A stretch of 62,500 nucleotides of DNA from Symbiodinium natans (Eukaryota > Sar > Dinophyceae > Suessiales > Symbiodiniaceae): the NCBI GenBank assembly GCA_905221605.1, contig CAJNDS010000424.1, positions 1-62,500 on the forward strand. Direction: 5' to 3'. A program made the position numbers and the translations under genes. The notes under the pieces were generated by a model. That model was given only the letters and a program-made list of their open reading frames with translations. It was not told the DNA's origin and ran no database searches. Each line of letters begins with the position of its first letter. The stretch's first letter is position 1. Below, piece after piece: positions 18,331-27,753 of this stretch.

Positions 18331-18399
18331 CCAAGGTGGCGGTGTTTTTTGCTTATTTGTTTTCTGTTTTTTTATCTATTTTCTTTCCGGCTCTCTGGC

Positions 18400-18590
18400 C
18401 TGGCAAGCAAGCAAGCAAGCGGGCAGGCAAGGAGGCAAGCAGGCAGGCAAGCAAGCAAGCAAGCAAGCAGGCAAGGAGGCAAGGAGGCAAGGAGGCAAGC
18501 ACACAGGCAAGCAAGCAAGCAAGCCAGCAAGCAAGCAAGCAAGCAAGCAAGCACGCAAGCAGGCAAGCAGGCAGGCAAGGAGGCAAGCAC
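18400..18590 (+). repeat. (GCAA)n/(GGCA)n microsatellite
   Basis: About 190 bases of CAAG, GCAG and GGAGG four-to-eight base units. All three frames on both strands stay open (Lys/Gln/Ala/Ser on plus; Leu/Ala/Cys on minus), so the long frames here are not genes. Confidence 0.95.
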
Positions 18591-19700
18591 GGGGGCTACG
18601 CCCCCCCGAGCCCCTGCTTTTTTTGCAGGCCGCCGATTTTAAGCCGTACAGTCTTTTTCAAACACATGATGCGAGCATCGTGTTTGCAAAACCCATTTTA
18701 AGCAGTGCATATTTTTGCTAACATATGATGCGAGCATTGTGTTTGCAAATGGGGGGGGGGGGCTGCACCCCCCCCAACCCCCCCGGCTCTTTTTTAGATG
18801 CACAAAGCTTATTTTATCTCAAACCCATCATGCGAGCGTCGTGTTTGCAAACGGAAGAGGGGGTGTTTAAGTCGTGCGAATACATCACGCGAAACATTGT
18901 GTTTGCCAAGGGGGGAGGTTGCCCCCCAACCCCCCGGCTTTTTTTCAGGCTGCCACTGGGATGCCACCCATTTTAAGCCGTGCAGTCTTGTTCAAGCACA
19001 TGATGCGAGCATTGTGTTGTCAAAACACTGTGGAGTTTTTTTCAAAACATGATGCGAGCATTGTGTTTGCACATGGGTGTTTGCAGATGGGGGGGGGGGG
19101 CTGCGCCCCCCCCAACCCCCCCGCCTTTTTTCAGGCTGCCACCCATGTTAAGCTGCACAGTCTTTTCAATCACATGATGCGAGCATTGTGTTTGCAAAAC
19201 TCATTTTAAGCAGGGGATTTTTTTTGGAGAAGCACACAGCATTGTGTTTGCAAATGGGGGCGGGCTGCCCCCCCCCCCCCCCCCCCACCCCCCCCCACCC
19301 CCCCCCCCCCCCCCCCCCCCCCACCCCCCCCCCCCTCCCCCCCCCCCAACCCCCCCCCCAACCCCCCCCCCCCCCCCCCCCCCGTCCCCCCCCCCCCCCC
19401 TCACCCCCCCCCCTCTTTTTCCTGCCAAGCTATTTTGTCCGAAACCCCTCATGCGAGCGTCGTGTTTGCAAACGCGGGAGGGGGTTGTTTTAAGTCGTGT
19501 TTGCAGGGGTGGCTGGCCACCCCGCCAACCCCGCTTTTTTTTTCAGGCTGCAGCCTTTTAAGCCGTTACAGTCTTGTTCAAGCGCATGATGCAGCATTGT
19601 GGTTTGCAAACCCCATTTTAAGCAGTGCAATTTGGCAAACACATGAGCGAGCATTGTGTTTGCAAATGGTTTTGCAATGGGGGGGCTGCGCGTCCCTAGA
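18591..19700 (+). repeat. Complex satellite with GCGAGCATTGTGTTTGCAAA core and G-run/C-run hairpins
   Basis: About eleven copies of a core close to ATGATGCGAGCATTGTGTTT followed by GCAAA (near 18664, 18721, 18826, 18880, 18997, 19047, 19170, 19230, 19445, 19585 and 19640). Several are followed by a run of G, a GCTGC loop and a run of C that can fold into perfect hairpins. TTTTAAGCAGTGCA-like and CTTTTTT-CAGGCTGC words link the copies. All frames here are by-products of the satellite. Confidence 0.9.
19266..19418 (+). repeat. 150-base poly-C tract with single A/T/G interruptions
   Basis: Almost uninterrupted cytosine. The complementary strand has many G-runs suited to quadruplexes. It sits inside the satellite and looks like an expanded C-arm of one of its hairpins. 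Confidence 0.9.
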
Positions 19701-19997
19701 GGCCCTTACAGCTAACCCCTGAAGCCATTAGAGTCCTCATGGCTCGAGCCCTTAGAGCTTCGAGCCTGCGAGCCCGTAAATCCCGCAGGGCCTGTGCGGC
19801 CTGCAAGGCCCGTACGGAACGTCCCAGACCCCCCCAAATCCCCAAAAACGCTCCTAAAACTCTGAGCGCCGGAATTAGGGTTCGCATTCTTCGCGCCCCC
19901 CTCGACAGAGGGGGGAAGCAAAGAGTTCCCGACGAGAAAACGGGGGAAAACAAATATGAAAACAAACTGAAAAAAGAAGGAAAACCCCGGCAAACCC

Positions 19998-20620
19998 CCA
20001 AACCCCAACCCGAAACCCTAAACCCCAAACCCCCCCAAACCCTAAACCCTCCTAAACCCCTAACCCCTAAACCCTAACCCCTAAAACCCTAAACCCCTAA
20101 CCCCTAACCCCTAAACCCCCCCTAAACCCCTAAACCCTAAAACCCCTAAACCCCTAAACCCCTAAACCCCTAAAACCCTAAATAACCCCTAAACCCCTAA
20201 ACCCCTAAACCCCTAACCCCTAAAACCCCCTAAACCCCTAAACCCTAAAAACCCTAAAACCTTAAAACCGTAAACCCTAAGCCCCTAAACCCTAAAACCA
20301 AACCCCCAAACCCCACACCCTAACACTTCAAACCCTGAGCCCGAAGCCACCTGAGGTCATGGGCTGGTCGGAGTGGCCCCTGGACTTTTCCGAGTCGAGC
20401 AGCTGGAGCCTCCGAGGACATGCTGTGGCCATGGTTCAGGGTTTAGGGTTTTAGGTTGAGGGGTTCAGGTTTTAGGGTTTAGGTTTTCGGGTGAGTCGAG
20501 CAGCTGGGCCTCCGACTATGCGGGTTTAGGGTTTAGGTTTTAGGTTTTAGGGTTGTAAAGTTAGGGTTTAGGATTAGGGTTTATGGTTTTAAGTTTAGTT
20601 TTCGGTTTAGGGCTGAGGGT
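19998..20620. repeat. Large degenerate array: C-strand with CCCCTAAA octamers, then G-strand
   Basis: 19998-20340 is about 45 monomers, mostly the octamer CCCCTAAA mixed with CCCTAAA. 20341-20433 is an island containing a CCGAGTCGAGCAGCTGG motif that recurs at 20494. 20434-20620 is degenerate TTTAGGG. Confidence 0.9.
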
Positions 20621-20974
20621 TCATTATTGTTGCCATTTGCTGTATCGTTATCAATATCGTTATCGTCATGATTGATATTCTGACGTTTCTTGTCGTATCA
20701 TAGTCATTAGGTTTAGGGTTCATCGTACTCGCATCGTTTGAAAAGAAGTCGGGTTCTTGAATCCCTAAAAATTTAATTTAAAATGCCACCCAAAACTGTC
20801 AGCCTCGCTTCCTGGTCCCCATTGAAACAGGGACTCCACAAAGGCACCCAGAATGTAGAGAACCGACCACATCTCGCCCACCATGTCTCCTTTTCAGCAA
20901 ATATTCACTACTCTCGTTATGATTGTTCTGCTTGTTATGACCGTTATGATCGTTTCCATTGTTGCGGATCATTG
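20621..20974. other. Degenerate trinucleotide/hexanucleotide AT-rich tracts
   Basis: 20625-20720 (TATCGT/TGTCG-like words) and 20895-20970 (GTTATGATCG-like words) are old simple repeats. No gene is supported. Confidence 0.5.
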
Positions 20975-21051
20975 ACCCTAAACCCTAAACCCTAAACCCT
21001 AAACCCTAACCCGAAACCCTAAACCCTAAACCCTAAACCCTAACCCTAACC

Positions 21052-21172
21052 CATGTTCATGCTCCTTGGTGGCACCAGCTTTGCGGCCTTAGGCCGGCAC
21101 TCTCCGGATTGCCCCCAGGCACCTGACGGCGCACTTCTGCAACTGGGTGGCATGGCCTTTGCTTGGATCGGG
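21052..21172 (+). CDS. Exon-like island between inverted arrays
   Basis: From an ATG the frame reads MFMLLGGTSFAALGRHSPDC, then PQAPDGALLQLGGMAFAWIG, directly between a CCCTAAA array (20975-21052) and TTTAGGG repeats (21171-21200). It is among the most protein-like islands, though unidentified. Confidence 0.45.
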
Positions 21173-21429
21173 TTAGGGTTAGGGTTTAGGTTTAGGGTGT
21201 GCGATATGGCTTAAGGTGCTGCCGCATGCCAGGGGGGCATCGGGCTTCTTAGGGTTGAAGCGCTTTTTTTGACGCAGGGTCCCCTCTTGTGCCTACTTTG
21301 TATAGCCGGGTTCCTATAAACCCAAAGAGGACCCAAGCCCCTTAGTGCAGGACTATACCTTAAATCATCTTAAATCATCTCAAGGATCCCTTTTAAACAA
21401 ACATATGGACCCGACGCCCAAAGACTTGA

Positions 21430-21930
21430 ATGCTTGAGGCGCGCCTTGTTCTTCAGCTTCCGGGAGGACCACTGGGCCGCGAGGAGCTTCAGCTGCCAGG
21501 CCGACTCCCCGATGGTCGAGGCGGGGCCTTCAGTCTTCTGCCTTGTTGGCTTGGGGGCTTCGGGTTTTCGGAGAGCCCCTTTGCAGAGCAAGGAATGATA
21601 GAATCCCATCGCCGGCAAGGGGACCGGGATTTTGAGCCTGCGCTTGTCGTGCTACTTCAGGCCGAGCTGCTGCGTGGTTGGCCAAAGTCGGGGTGCCGAC
21701 CGCCGCTCGCCCGGATGCGCCTCAGCTGCCAGCGCCCTTCAGCGCGAGGGACCTCCGGGATGTGCTGCGCCGGCGCCGGGCGGTCTGCGCCTCCTCGTGG
21801 CAGGTCCCCTGCCATGCCTAGTGCAATAGATATATATAATAGATTTATTATAATGTATGTACATGTAATGTGTATGTGTATATTAATTGTAATGTGTAAT
21901 GTGTATATGTATATATATGTATGTAGATAG
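21430..21930 (+). CDS. Hypothetical frame, possibly first 130 codons only
   Basis: The frame contains LPGGPLGREELQLPGRLPDG and a Gly/Arg/Pro-rich middle with GC-rich third positions, but its last 40 codons lie in a TGTATA microsatellite (21830-21930). A minus frame (21370-21618) overlaps. Function unknown. Confidence 0.3.
   Translation: MLEARLVLQLPGGPLGREELQLPGRLPDGRGGAFSLLPCWLGGFGFSESPFAEQGMIESHRRQGDRDFEPALVVLLQAELLRGWPKSGCRPPLARMRLSCQRPSARGTSGMCCAGAGRSAPPRGRSPAMPSAIDIYNRFIIMYVHVMCMCILIVMCNVYMYIYVCR
21830..21930. repeat. TGTATA/TAATGTG microsatellite
   Basis: AT-rich tandem of TGTA, TATA and GTAATGTG words. Confidence 0.85.
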
Positions 21931-22379
21931 CATCAAAACATACCGATACAACATTCTGACCATGAACATTGCAGTGATACTACTACCACTTGCAAGGCGG
22001 TAGGACTATGGTTAGGGCCCTGCTTAAAAGTTGAAACTTCTTCGCCTCATGGAGGTCACCACATGGGTTCTTCCCCTGGAGCCCTACACGATGCTTCTTC
22101 GAGCCGCGCGGCCTTGGTCTCCGAGTATGAAGAAAAAGGGGGGCTTTAGGGTTTCACGGTTTAGGGTTTTGGTTTTGGGTGGGGGTTGGGGGTTACGACA
22201 ATAGGGGACCCCGGACAGTAGTCCCCCAAACAGTAGGGTTCCCTTATAACTCAGACACTGATAAGGTTACCCCTAATTTCGGAAACCCCCATATCGCAGC
22301 AGTGATTCACTCGCCTTCTGTTTTCACTAATGTGGTTTGGCAGAAGGTGAGAATAAAGGAACCTTGCGAGTAGACCGTA

Positions 22380-22570
22380 TGAGGACGAACTGCAGCAACT
22401 TGGGTATTGGGTATCAGTATCAGCAAGATCTCCAGCGACAGCAATGCAGTTGCATGAGGGCCATGAACGTCATTGCGGACCTGCACATGGGGCTTGGGTT
22501 GCATTTCTGCGGCGAATACCTTAAGCCCTTCAGCACCCATGACTCATACCCCTTAAACCCTAAACCATGA
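22380..22570 (+). CDS. Exon-like frame with tail encoded by the array
   Basis: From ATG it reads MRTNCSNLGIGYQYQQDLQR, then QQCSCMRAMNVIADLHMGLG. It is protein-like until it enters CCCTAAA repeats and ends LNPKP. The likely real exon ends before 22553. Confidence 0.35.
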
Positions 22571-23020
22571 ACCCTGAACCCTGAAAACCCAACCCCTAAA
22601 CCCTCACCCTAAACCCCTAAGCCCAGGTGCAGTTTCATGGCAGCGCCACCCGGCCCGCAAGTCCTTGCAAGGAGAACTCTTGGCAGGAAGTTCCTATGGG
22701 AACCCTAACTCTGTGAACTCAAGACCCTTCAGCTGGAAGTTCCAAAACAAACCTCGATACCCTTGAATGCTTTAGTCGACCTGAAACACCCTCGTTGCAG
22801 CCCCGTAATCTTCTCTAAAATCCAGGTTCGGATTCTGCAACCTTAAGATGGTAAACCGACCATGGGGCCTCTCAAAATCCAGGTTCGGTTCTGCAACGAC
22901 AACCAGAAGCTGGCTACTGGATGAAGCGCTGGGAGTGGAAGCACTCCTGGGCGGCCCGGCTCTCGTTGCTTGCAGTCGTCGCCCACGATGTTCTCGCATT
23001 TACGGTCATGATACGTGTAT
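22571..23020. other. Array fragment and ambiguous GC-rich segments
   Basis: A C-strand array occupies 22553-22625. 22627-22700 is open as VQFHGSATRPASPCKENSWQ after CAG, a weak exon candidate. The phrase AAAATCCAGGTTCGG occurs twice (22818, 22877), marking a short duplication. Confidence 0.4.
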
Positions 23021-23055
23021 GTATAATATACAATATGTATATGTATGTTATATTA

Positions 23056-23091
<36 letters not shown>

Positions 23092-23115
23092 AATAATATA
23101 TATATATATATTATG
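23020..23115. repeat. (TATATG)n microsatellite
   Basis: About 95 bases of TATATG, TATGTA and TA units. Confidence 0.9.
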
Positions 23116-23312
23116 TATAAATATGTGTGCGTAGTCAGGTATGTGAGTATGACTATTACCTCTTATTGTTGTTGGTGGGGAGGGGTGGTGGGTGTTAGGC
23201 TTTTTTTGGGGGTTGTTAGCTGCTATTGGGGGTTCCTGCTCTTTGAGCTTGCAGCCTGTGAACCGTTGCCCAGTGGATGACTATTAGTGGACCGCGGCCT
23301 ACATACTTGCTG

Positions 23313-23449
23313 TACTTGGAGGTTCATGGTACTTGTACACCAATCATACTTGTACTTATCTGTACTTATAGCCATACTAGGGCACTTAAGGGCTTCTAAG
23401 TGGGTTATGGTACAGTTATGATGTTTATAATTCCATGAACCTCCAAGTA
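23313..23449. mobile_element. MITE-A copy 3 (137 bp)
   Basis: The ends are TACTTGGAGGTTCATGG and CCATGAACCTCCAAGTA, a perfect inverted pair. The interior has CTTGTACTTAT and GGTTATGGTACAG motifs shared with the 50 kb copy. TA is present at both outer ends. Confidence 0.9.
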
Positions 23450-23464
23450 GCAGCTCAGCAGCAA

Positions 23465-23659
23465 TGAACAAGGGAAACTAGCAGCTTCGGGAGTAACATC
23501 GCAGCCTGATGTGAGGATGCACGAGAAGTGGCCGGAAGCGCTGGACAGTGTCTCAGCGGCAGTGGCCGTCTTGCAAGATGTACTGAACTTGGTGACCCTT
23601 CTGAACCCTCTTCCGGCTCTCTTAAACAGGGACCTTATTGAGAGGGTCTGTATCCCCAA
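23465..23659 (+). CDS. Probable exon between two MITEs
   Basis: The frame contains MHEKWPEALDSVSAAVAVLQ, then DVLNLVTLLNPLPALLNRDL, with a long amphipathic helix pattern and consistent codon use. It ends near a possible GTCTGT donor. MITE-A copy 3 lies 15 bases upstream and MITE-B copy 2 about 30 bases downstream. Family unknown. Confidence 0.45.
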
Positions 23660-23685
23660 AGGTCCCCCTAATCCTATCCCTTACC

Positions 23686-23786
23686 AAACCATGTTCCCCC
23701 CTATACAACAGTCCTTACCAGGGATTACAGTACCCCCTAATACAATCCCTATTAAGGAGCTGTTAGTATAAGAGGGAACCTCCCAA
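23686..23786. mobile_element. MITE-B copy 2
   Basis: It starts CCATGTTCCCCC and ends GAGGGAACCTCCCAA, with inner arms CCAGGGATTACAG and CAATCCCTATTAAGGAGC. The right end is directly joined to a CCCTAAACCCC array fragment. Confidence 0.8.
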
Positions 23787-23919
23787 CCCTAAACCCCAAA
23801 CCTGCTTGGAGCTGGCGAGAGGCTTGGCAGACATTGTGAGATCGGACAGCTTCCTTTCCAGCGTTCACGTGGTGGTGTGTGGTGGACCAGCATGGCCCCT
23901 TGTCTCAAGTAGGCCGTCC

Positions 23920-24440
23920 TAAACCCTAAACCCGAAACCCTAAACCCTAAACCCTAAACCCTAAACCCGAAACCCTAAACCCTAAACCCTAAACCCCTAA
24001 ACCCTAAACCCTAAACCCTAACCCCTAAACCCCTAAACCTCTAAGCCCTAAACCCCAAACCCTGAACCCTAAACCCTAAACCCTAAACCCCTAAACCCTA
24101 AACCCTAAACCCTAACCCCTAAACCCAGAACCCTGAACCCTAAACCCTAAACCCTAAACCCCTAAACCCTAAACCCTAAGCCCTAAACCCTACACCCCTA
24201 AACCCTAAACCCTAGACCCTAACCCTCATCCAGACTTGGCTTCTCAAGGTTCTGCTCCATGCTGCGGGCCGTCAAAGCAAGCTTCCCAGATGTTGTTGAG
24301 AGAAAGGGGGCCATGTTCAACACGCGTCGCCCCTCAACCCCATACGGCCCTGCACCCCCAAACCCTAAACCCTAAACCCTAAACCCTAAACCCTAAACCC
24401 TAAACCCTAAACCCTAAACCCTAAACCCTAAACCCTAAAC
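23920..24440 (-). repeat. CCCTAAA arrays enclosing an exon-like island
   Basis: Arrays at 23920-24230 (with CCCCTAAA and CCCTGAA variants) and 24355-24440 (perfect). Island 24234-24350 is open as LGFSRFCSMLRAVKASFPDV, then VERKGAMFNTRRPSTPYG, after CATCCAG. It is convincing as coding, although both flanks are C-strand here. Confidence 0.8.
24234..24350 (+). CDS. Exon-like island between two C-strand arrays
   Basis: Residues FSRFCSMLRAVKASFPDVVE show alternating basic and hydrophobic positions. The acceptor-like CATCCAG is at 24227-24233; the donor is not resolved. The C/C flanking is an exception to the usual C/G order. Confidence 0.4.
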
Positions 24441-24478
24441 TCCCAAAAACAAGGGCGACAAATCCCCAAGAGCTGTAG

Positions 24479-24540
24479 GCCATTCCTATGCTGCTCTACT
24501 TTGCCTGGCCCCTCGTGCCGTACATCCCTCCAAGCCTCAG
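24479..24540 (+). CDS. Exon-like island, hydrophobic
   Basis: Between CTGTAG and CCTCAG|GCCGAC (GC donor) the frame reads AIPMLLYFAWPLVPYIPPSL, resembling a membrane segment. It lies between a C-strand array (24355-24440) and a G-strand array (24586-24625). Confidence 0.4.
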
Positions 24541-24585
24541 GCCGACCAGCCCTTTGAGGGCTTATGGTCCCTGTACATGGCTAGT

Positions 24586-24770
24586 AGGTTTAGGGTTTAG
24601 GGTTTAGGGTTTACGGTTTAGGGTACAAGCAAACCCCAACTCTTTTTAGGGTTTTTAGGGTTTTTAGGGTTTTTAGGGTTTTTAGGGTTTTTTAGAGTTT
24701 TAAGGGTTTTTAGGGTTTTTAAGGGTTTTTAGGGTTTTTAGGGTGTGTTTAGGGTTTTTAGAAGCCTAAA
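24586..24770 (+). repeat. TTTAGGG array followed by a TTTTTAGGG nonamer array
   Basis: About five TTTAGGG monomers (24586-24625) are followed by about 13 units of the 9-base variant TTTTTAGGG (24645-24760), then a short inverted stretch of CCTAAAAA. Confidence 0.9.
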
Positions 24771-24792
24771 AACCTTAAAAACCCTGTCGCAG

Positions 24793-24881
24793 GTCGCAGT
24801 TCCTGCTGCAGATCCAGACGCTGGGCCAGGCCACTTCGCCGCCGGCCGTTTTGGCCACGAGGCTCTTAAGGAGACTGAAAG
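24793..24881 (+). CDS. Exon-like island with GGTTTAGGG at its 3' edge
   Basis: After TGTCGCAG the frame reads SQFLLQIQTLGQATSPPAVL, then ATRLLRRLK. The G-strand array (24882-24913) begins immediately. Confidence 0.4.
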
Positions 24882-25074
24882 GGTTTAGGGTTTAGGGTTT
24901 AGGGTTTAGGGTAGGAGACCTCAGGGGCTTCAGAGAGGCTCCGCGACTTCAGCCCCCTCTTATGCCCCCTAAGGCACAACTCTGAGCCCCTCAACCCCCC
25001 AAAACCCTAAACCCCATACCCTCAACCCTAAACCCCACGCCCTAAACCCTAAACCCTAAACCCTAAATACCAAG

Positions 25075-25139
25075 GTTGCAGCAAACTGGGTTCTGGCTGC
25101 GCAGTTTGCCCTGCAGGCGGCGGACCTCTGGGATGCAGG
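25075..25139 (+). CDS. Exon-like island with donor GTTTAGGG
   Basis: After TACCAAG the frame reads VAANWVLAAQFALQAADLWD, then A, ending GCAGG|GTTTAGGG. C-strand array on the left (25000-25070), G-strand on the right (25138-25165). Confidence 0.4.
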
Positions 25140-25498
25140 GTTTAGGGTCTAGGGTTTGGGGTTCAGGGTTTGGGACTTTTGAAGTTCAAGGTTTCATGGT
25201 TCAGGACAGGGTTTACGGCTTCGGGTTGAGGGGTTCAGGGATGGTTTTCTTGGCTTGGCTGTTTTAAGGCTTTTAGTGTTGCCCTGTTTAGGGTGCAAAG
25301 GATGTTGCTTCAAGGCTGTTGCTATACGGAGGAACACCCGAAGCCCTAAACGCGCCCCAAGACCCTCACGGCCACACACTTTCTGAGCAAAGCCCAAAAC
25401 CCGAAACCCTGAACCCGAACCCTAAACCCACTTAAGGGCCCATACCCCTAAGCCTAAGAGAGCATTGTGGCCAGGTGAGGCTTCCTGTGCCCGTGCAG

Positions 25499-25565
25499 CG
25501 CGTGCACGGTCTGTACACGAACCAGAGCCACTCTCCGGTTTCTTGGGCCCTCCACGAAGCAAAAG
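25499..25565 (+). CDS. Exon-like island
   Basis: After GTGCCCGTGCAG the frame reads RVHGLYTNQSHSPVSWALHE, then AK, ending next to GGTTCAGGGTGTAGGG. It lies between C-strand (25400-25455) and G-strand (25565-25690) repeats. Confidence 0.4.
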
Positions 25566-25792
25566 GGTTCAGGGTGTAGGGTTTTAGGGTTTTAGGGTTT
25601 AGGGTTCAGGGTTCAGGGCTTGGCTTAGGGTTCCGGGCATGGTTTCAGGGCTTAGGCGTTTTTGGGGTTTTGATTTTAGTGCGTTAGGGTTTACATATGG
25701 GGCTGACGACTGGGGAGTTCAGGATTTTGGGCTGAGGGTTGGGAGGTCTGTGCGGCTCAGGGTTGTATCGGTTGCGTGGTCTGTAGGAGTTT

Positions 25793-26002
25793 TTGGGAGT
25801 TGAAGGGCTCAGGGCTTCGGGTGCAGAAGGCTCCTTAGTAGAAATGTCGCCCGAAACCCTAAGCTTTTGGTTTCGCGCGAGGTTCCTGCACCCAACGGGC
25901 GCCATCGAATCATGTTCTCTCGCTTGGGCGTGTGGTCCGGTGCCGCGGCCGCAGACGTACGAGCACCGGGTTCAGTTCGGTTTGGGAGGTCGATTGGGAT
26001 GA
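25793..26002 (+). CDS. Hypothetical exon-like frame
   Basis: The frame contains EMSPETLSFWFRARFLHPTG, then AIESCSLAWACGPVP, and ends at a TGA. The first 15 codons lie in repeat-like sequence, so the exon probably starts near 25830. A minus frame overlaps. Confidence 0.3.
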   Translation: MGVEGLRASGAEGSLVEMSPETLSFWFRARFLHPTGAIESCSLAWACGPVPRPQTYEHRVQFGLGGRLG

Positions 26003-26175
26003 GGGTTAACAACCTAAACCTTGAACCCTAAACTCTAGCCCTACCCCCCAAAGCTAAACGGAGTTTAGGGTTTAGGGTTAGGGCTTACGGTTCAGGGTTT
26101 AGGGTTTAGGGCTGAGGCTTTAGGGTTTAGGGCTTAGGGTTGTGGGTTTGGAAGCCCTGGAGCCCGTGAGGCCAG

Positions 26176-26256
26176 GCCGGCCCTGCCTTCCTGGAGCTCC
26201 TTTGGTCCTTCTTCGGCGAGGAGGGAACCGATGTTTTCGATGCGATTTTTCGGGGT
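26176..26256 (+). CDS. Exon-like island
   Basis: After GGCCAG the frame reads AGPAFLELLWSFFGEEGTDV, then FDAIFRG: an aromatic/acidic pattern hard to get by chance. It is preceded by TTTAGGG repeats (26062-26150). A possible donor GTTTGAGG follows. Confidence 0.45.
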
Positions 26257-26471
26257 TTGAGGTTTTGAGGTCCGGGGTGTAGGGGTTTCACAGTTGATAT
26301 GACTCTGCTGGAAATGGGCTCAACTTTTTTTGAATAGAAGGAGCCTAGAAACTTCGGACAGAAGGAGCTTTTGGGATGTTGGGGCGAAGTGCCATACACA
26401 GCACCCGAGTTTCGGGGTCCGTAAAGCCTCACGCCTAAACCCTAGAGCCCCCGACCATCCACAATGCGCAG

Positions 26472-26522
26472 GAGCAGCAGAGCAGTGACTTCCCCTTCGA
26501 GCCGGTCTTTCTGAGTGTGCGA
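26472..26522 (+). CDS. Well-bounded 17-codon exon
   Basis: It is exactly 51 nt between AATGCGCAG and the consensus-like donor GTAAGGTG, phase 0 at both ends: EQQSSDFPFEPVFLSVR. It is a small exon consistent with neighbouring islands. Confidence 0.45.
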
Positions 26523-26701
26523 GTAAGGTGCCTTAACCTTTCAGGGGTTCAGGGTGTGAGCCCTTACGTGCATTTTACGGGGTTTAGGTTTAGGGTTTAT
26601 GAAGGCAATGAGGGTTTTTGGATTTTGTTAAGATGTGTTGGGGGCTTAGGCTTCATTCTGGTGTTTAGGATTTAGGATTTGCATCGCTGACGCCCTGCCA
26701 G

Positions 26702-26756
26702 GGCAGTTCCTACCATTTACGCCGTCACCTATGAGGATGCCGCGGGCTACCTTTAG
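26702..26756 (+). CDS. Exon-like end segment
   Basis: After CCTGCCAG the frame reads AVPTIYAVTYEDAAGYL and meets TAG at 26754-26756, where TTTAGGG-like sequence begins. The residue pattern is very protein-like. It may be terminal or spliced at GGTTCTTGG. Confidence 0.4.
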
Positions 26757-26873
26757 GGTTCTTGGTTCAGGGTTTAGGGTTAAGGATTTAGGCTTTAGGG
26801 TTGAGGGTTGAGGGTTTCGGGTAAGAGTCCATCTGCCGTCCCCGGCTTGCCCCCTGGCTGTTTTCTCGAGGAG

Positions 26874-27272
26874 ATGTCGCAGTTCTACGCGTGTGTGTTC
26901 TGGCAGCTTGACTCCTTCATTCCTGTTTCGTTGTCTTCTATGCTGCATCATGAACAGGTCGTGCTGTGGCCAGCGTTTCAAGTTGCGGTCTCTTCTTGGC
27001 TTCCCTGGAAGGAAGGGGCTGCTTTTTCTTTATTATCCCAGGAGACCCATAAAATTCCCGAGTTTGACCACATACAACGAAGGCCGTGGGATGTGATGAT
27101 GATGCTGTTCAGTGAGCTCTATAGCATGCTCGTGCCATTGTTTGTGCCCGATCGGCACTGGATAGCCCTGCTCTCAGTTCTTCGTCAATGCCTTGGAATG
27201 TTCCCCCTTGTACTAACAGCCCAGAAAAGGGATTCTAGTACCCCTAAAATCGTCTCTATTAAGGACTGTTAG
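26874..27272 (+). CDS. Hypothetical 132-codon frame whose C-terminus is a MITE
   Basis: From ATG it reads MSQFYACVFWQLDSFIPVSL, continues with LFSELYSMLVPLFVPDRHWI, and ends with about 25 residues plus TAA encoded by MITE-B copy 3 (27193-27292). The hydrophobic runs suggest membrane association. The frame is open further upstream (to 26808) through repeat-like bases, so the ATG at 26874 was chosen. Family unknown. Confidence 0.4.
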   Translation: MSQFYACVFWQLDSFIPVSLSSMLHHEQVVLWPAFQVAVSSWLPWKEGAAFSLLSQETHKIPEFDHIQRRPWDVMMMLFSELYSMLVPLFVPDRHWIALLSVLRQCLGMFPLVLTAQKRDSSTPKIVSIKDC

Positions 27273-27292
27273 TATAAGGGTGAACATCCCAA
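27193..27292. mobile_element. MITE-B copy 3 (100 bp)
   Basis: It starts TTGGAATGTTCCCCCTTGTA and ends ATAAGGGTGAACATCCCAA. The inner arms contain AGGGATTCTAGTA and CTATTAAGGACTGTTAGTA. It overlaps the 3' ends of the plus frame 26874-27272 and of the minus frame 27259-27753. Confidence 0.9.
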
Positions 27293-27753
27293 TCAGTGCC
27301 TGTGACTTCAACTCCCCGGCTATGGAACGCAGTTGACTTCAGGTCAGCACCATGCTCTGGTCGCTCAGACACTCTGACCAGAATTGGTGGCACATTCGTG
27401 CACGCAACGTCCAGACTCCTGGCGACAAGCTGTTGGCAATGATGTTGTGCCTGCTTTAGTGGGGGCCCCCCTGTTTGAAGTCCTCTTTTAAGCGTTGCGC
27501 GTCGGCAGCCTCGGCCAGGCCCGACGTGCAGAGGTCCCAGCACCCCTTCGCTGACTTTGTGGCGGGTTTCGCCGTCGTGTGGCGGGATTCGCCGTGGGTT
27601 TCGCCTCACTGTGCCTTCGCCGTAGTGTGGCGCTAGGTAAGGTTTTCCCGTAGTGTGGCGTTTTGCCAAACCGATCGGCTCGGGAAGCACCCTGTGTGCC
27701 GGATGTCTCCTCGAAGGTTCCTTAGAAAGTGCCAGTGAGTGAAACGAACGCAC
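27259..27753 (-). CDS. Hypothetical minus-strand frame with a minisatellite-encoded middle
   Basis: 164 codons, non-ATG start, containing SLDVACTNVPPILVRVSERP. The first half covers degenerate repeats (27540-27665) of TTCGCCGT and GTGTGGCG words, and the last residues lie in MITE-B copy 3. Codon use is acceptable, but the repeat content lowers confidence. Confidence 0.3.
   Translation of the reverse strand: MRSFHSLALSKEPSRRHPAHRVLPEPIGLAKRHTTGKPYLAPHYGEGTVRRNPRRIPPHDGETRHKVSEGVLGPLHVGPGRGCRRATLKRGLQTGGPPLKQAQHHCQQLVARSLDVACTNVPPILVRVSERPEHGADLKSTAFHSRGVEVTGTDWDVHPYTNSP

Noticed and set aside
18286-18701. Long plus and minus frames over the CAAG repeat (Lys/Gln/Ala/Ser or Leu/Ala/Cys repeats)
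   Set aside because: Tetranucleotide repeats stay open in every frame on both strands; nothing else supports a gene.
19188-19561. Poly-Pro and poly-Gly frames
   Set aside because: These are translations of a poly-C tract inside a satellite.
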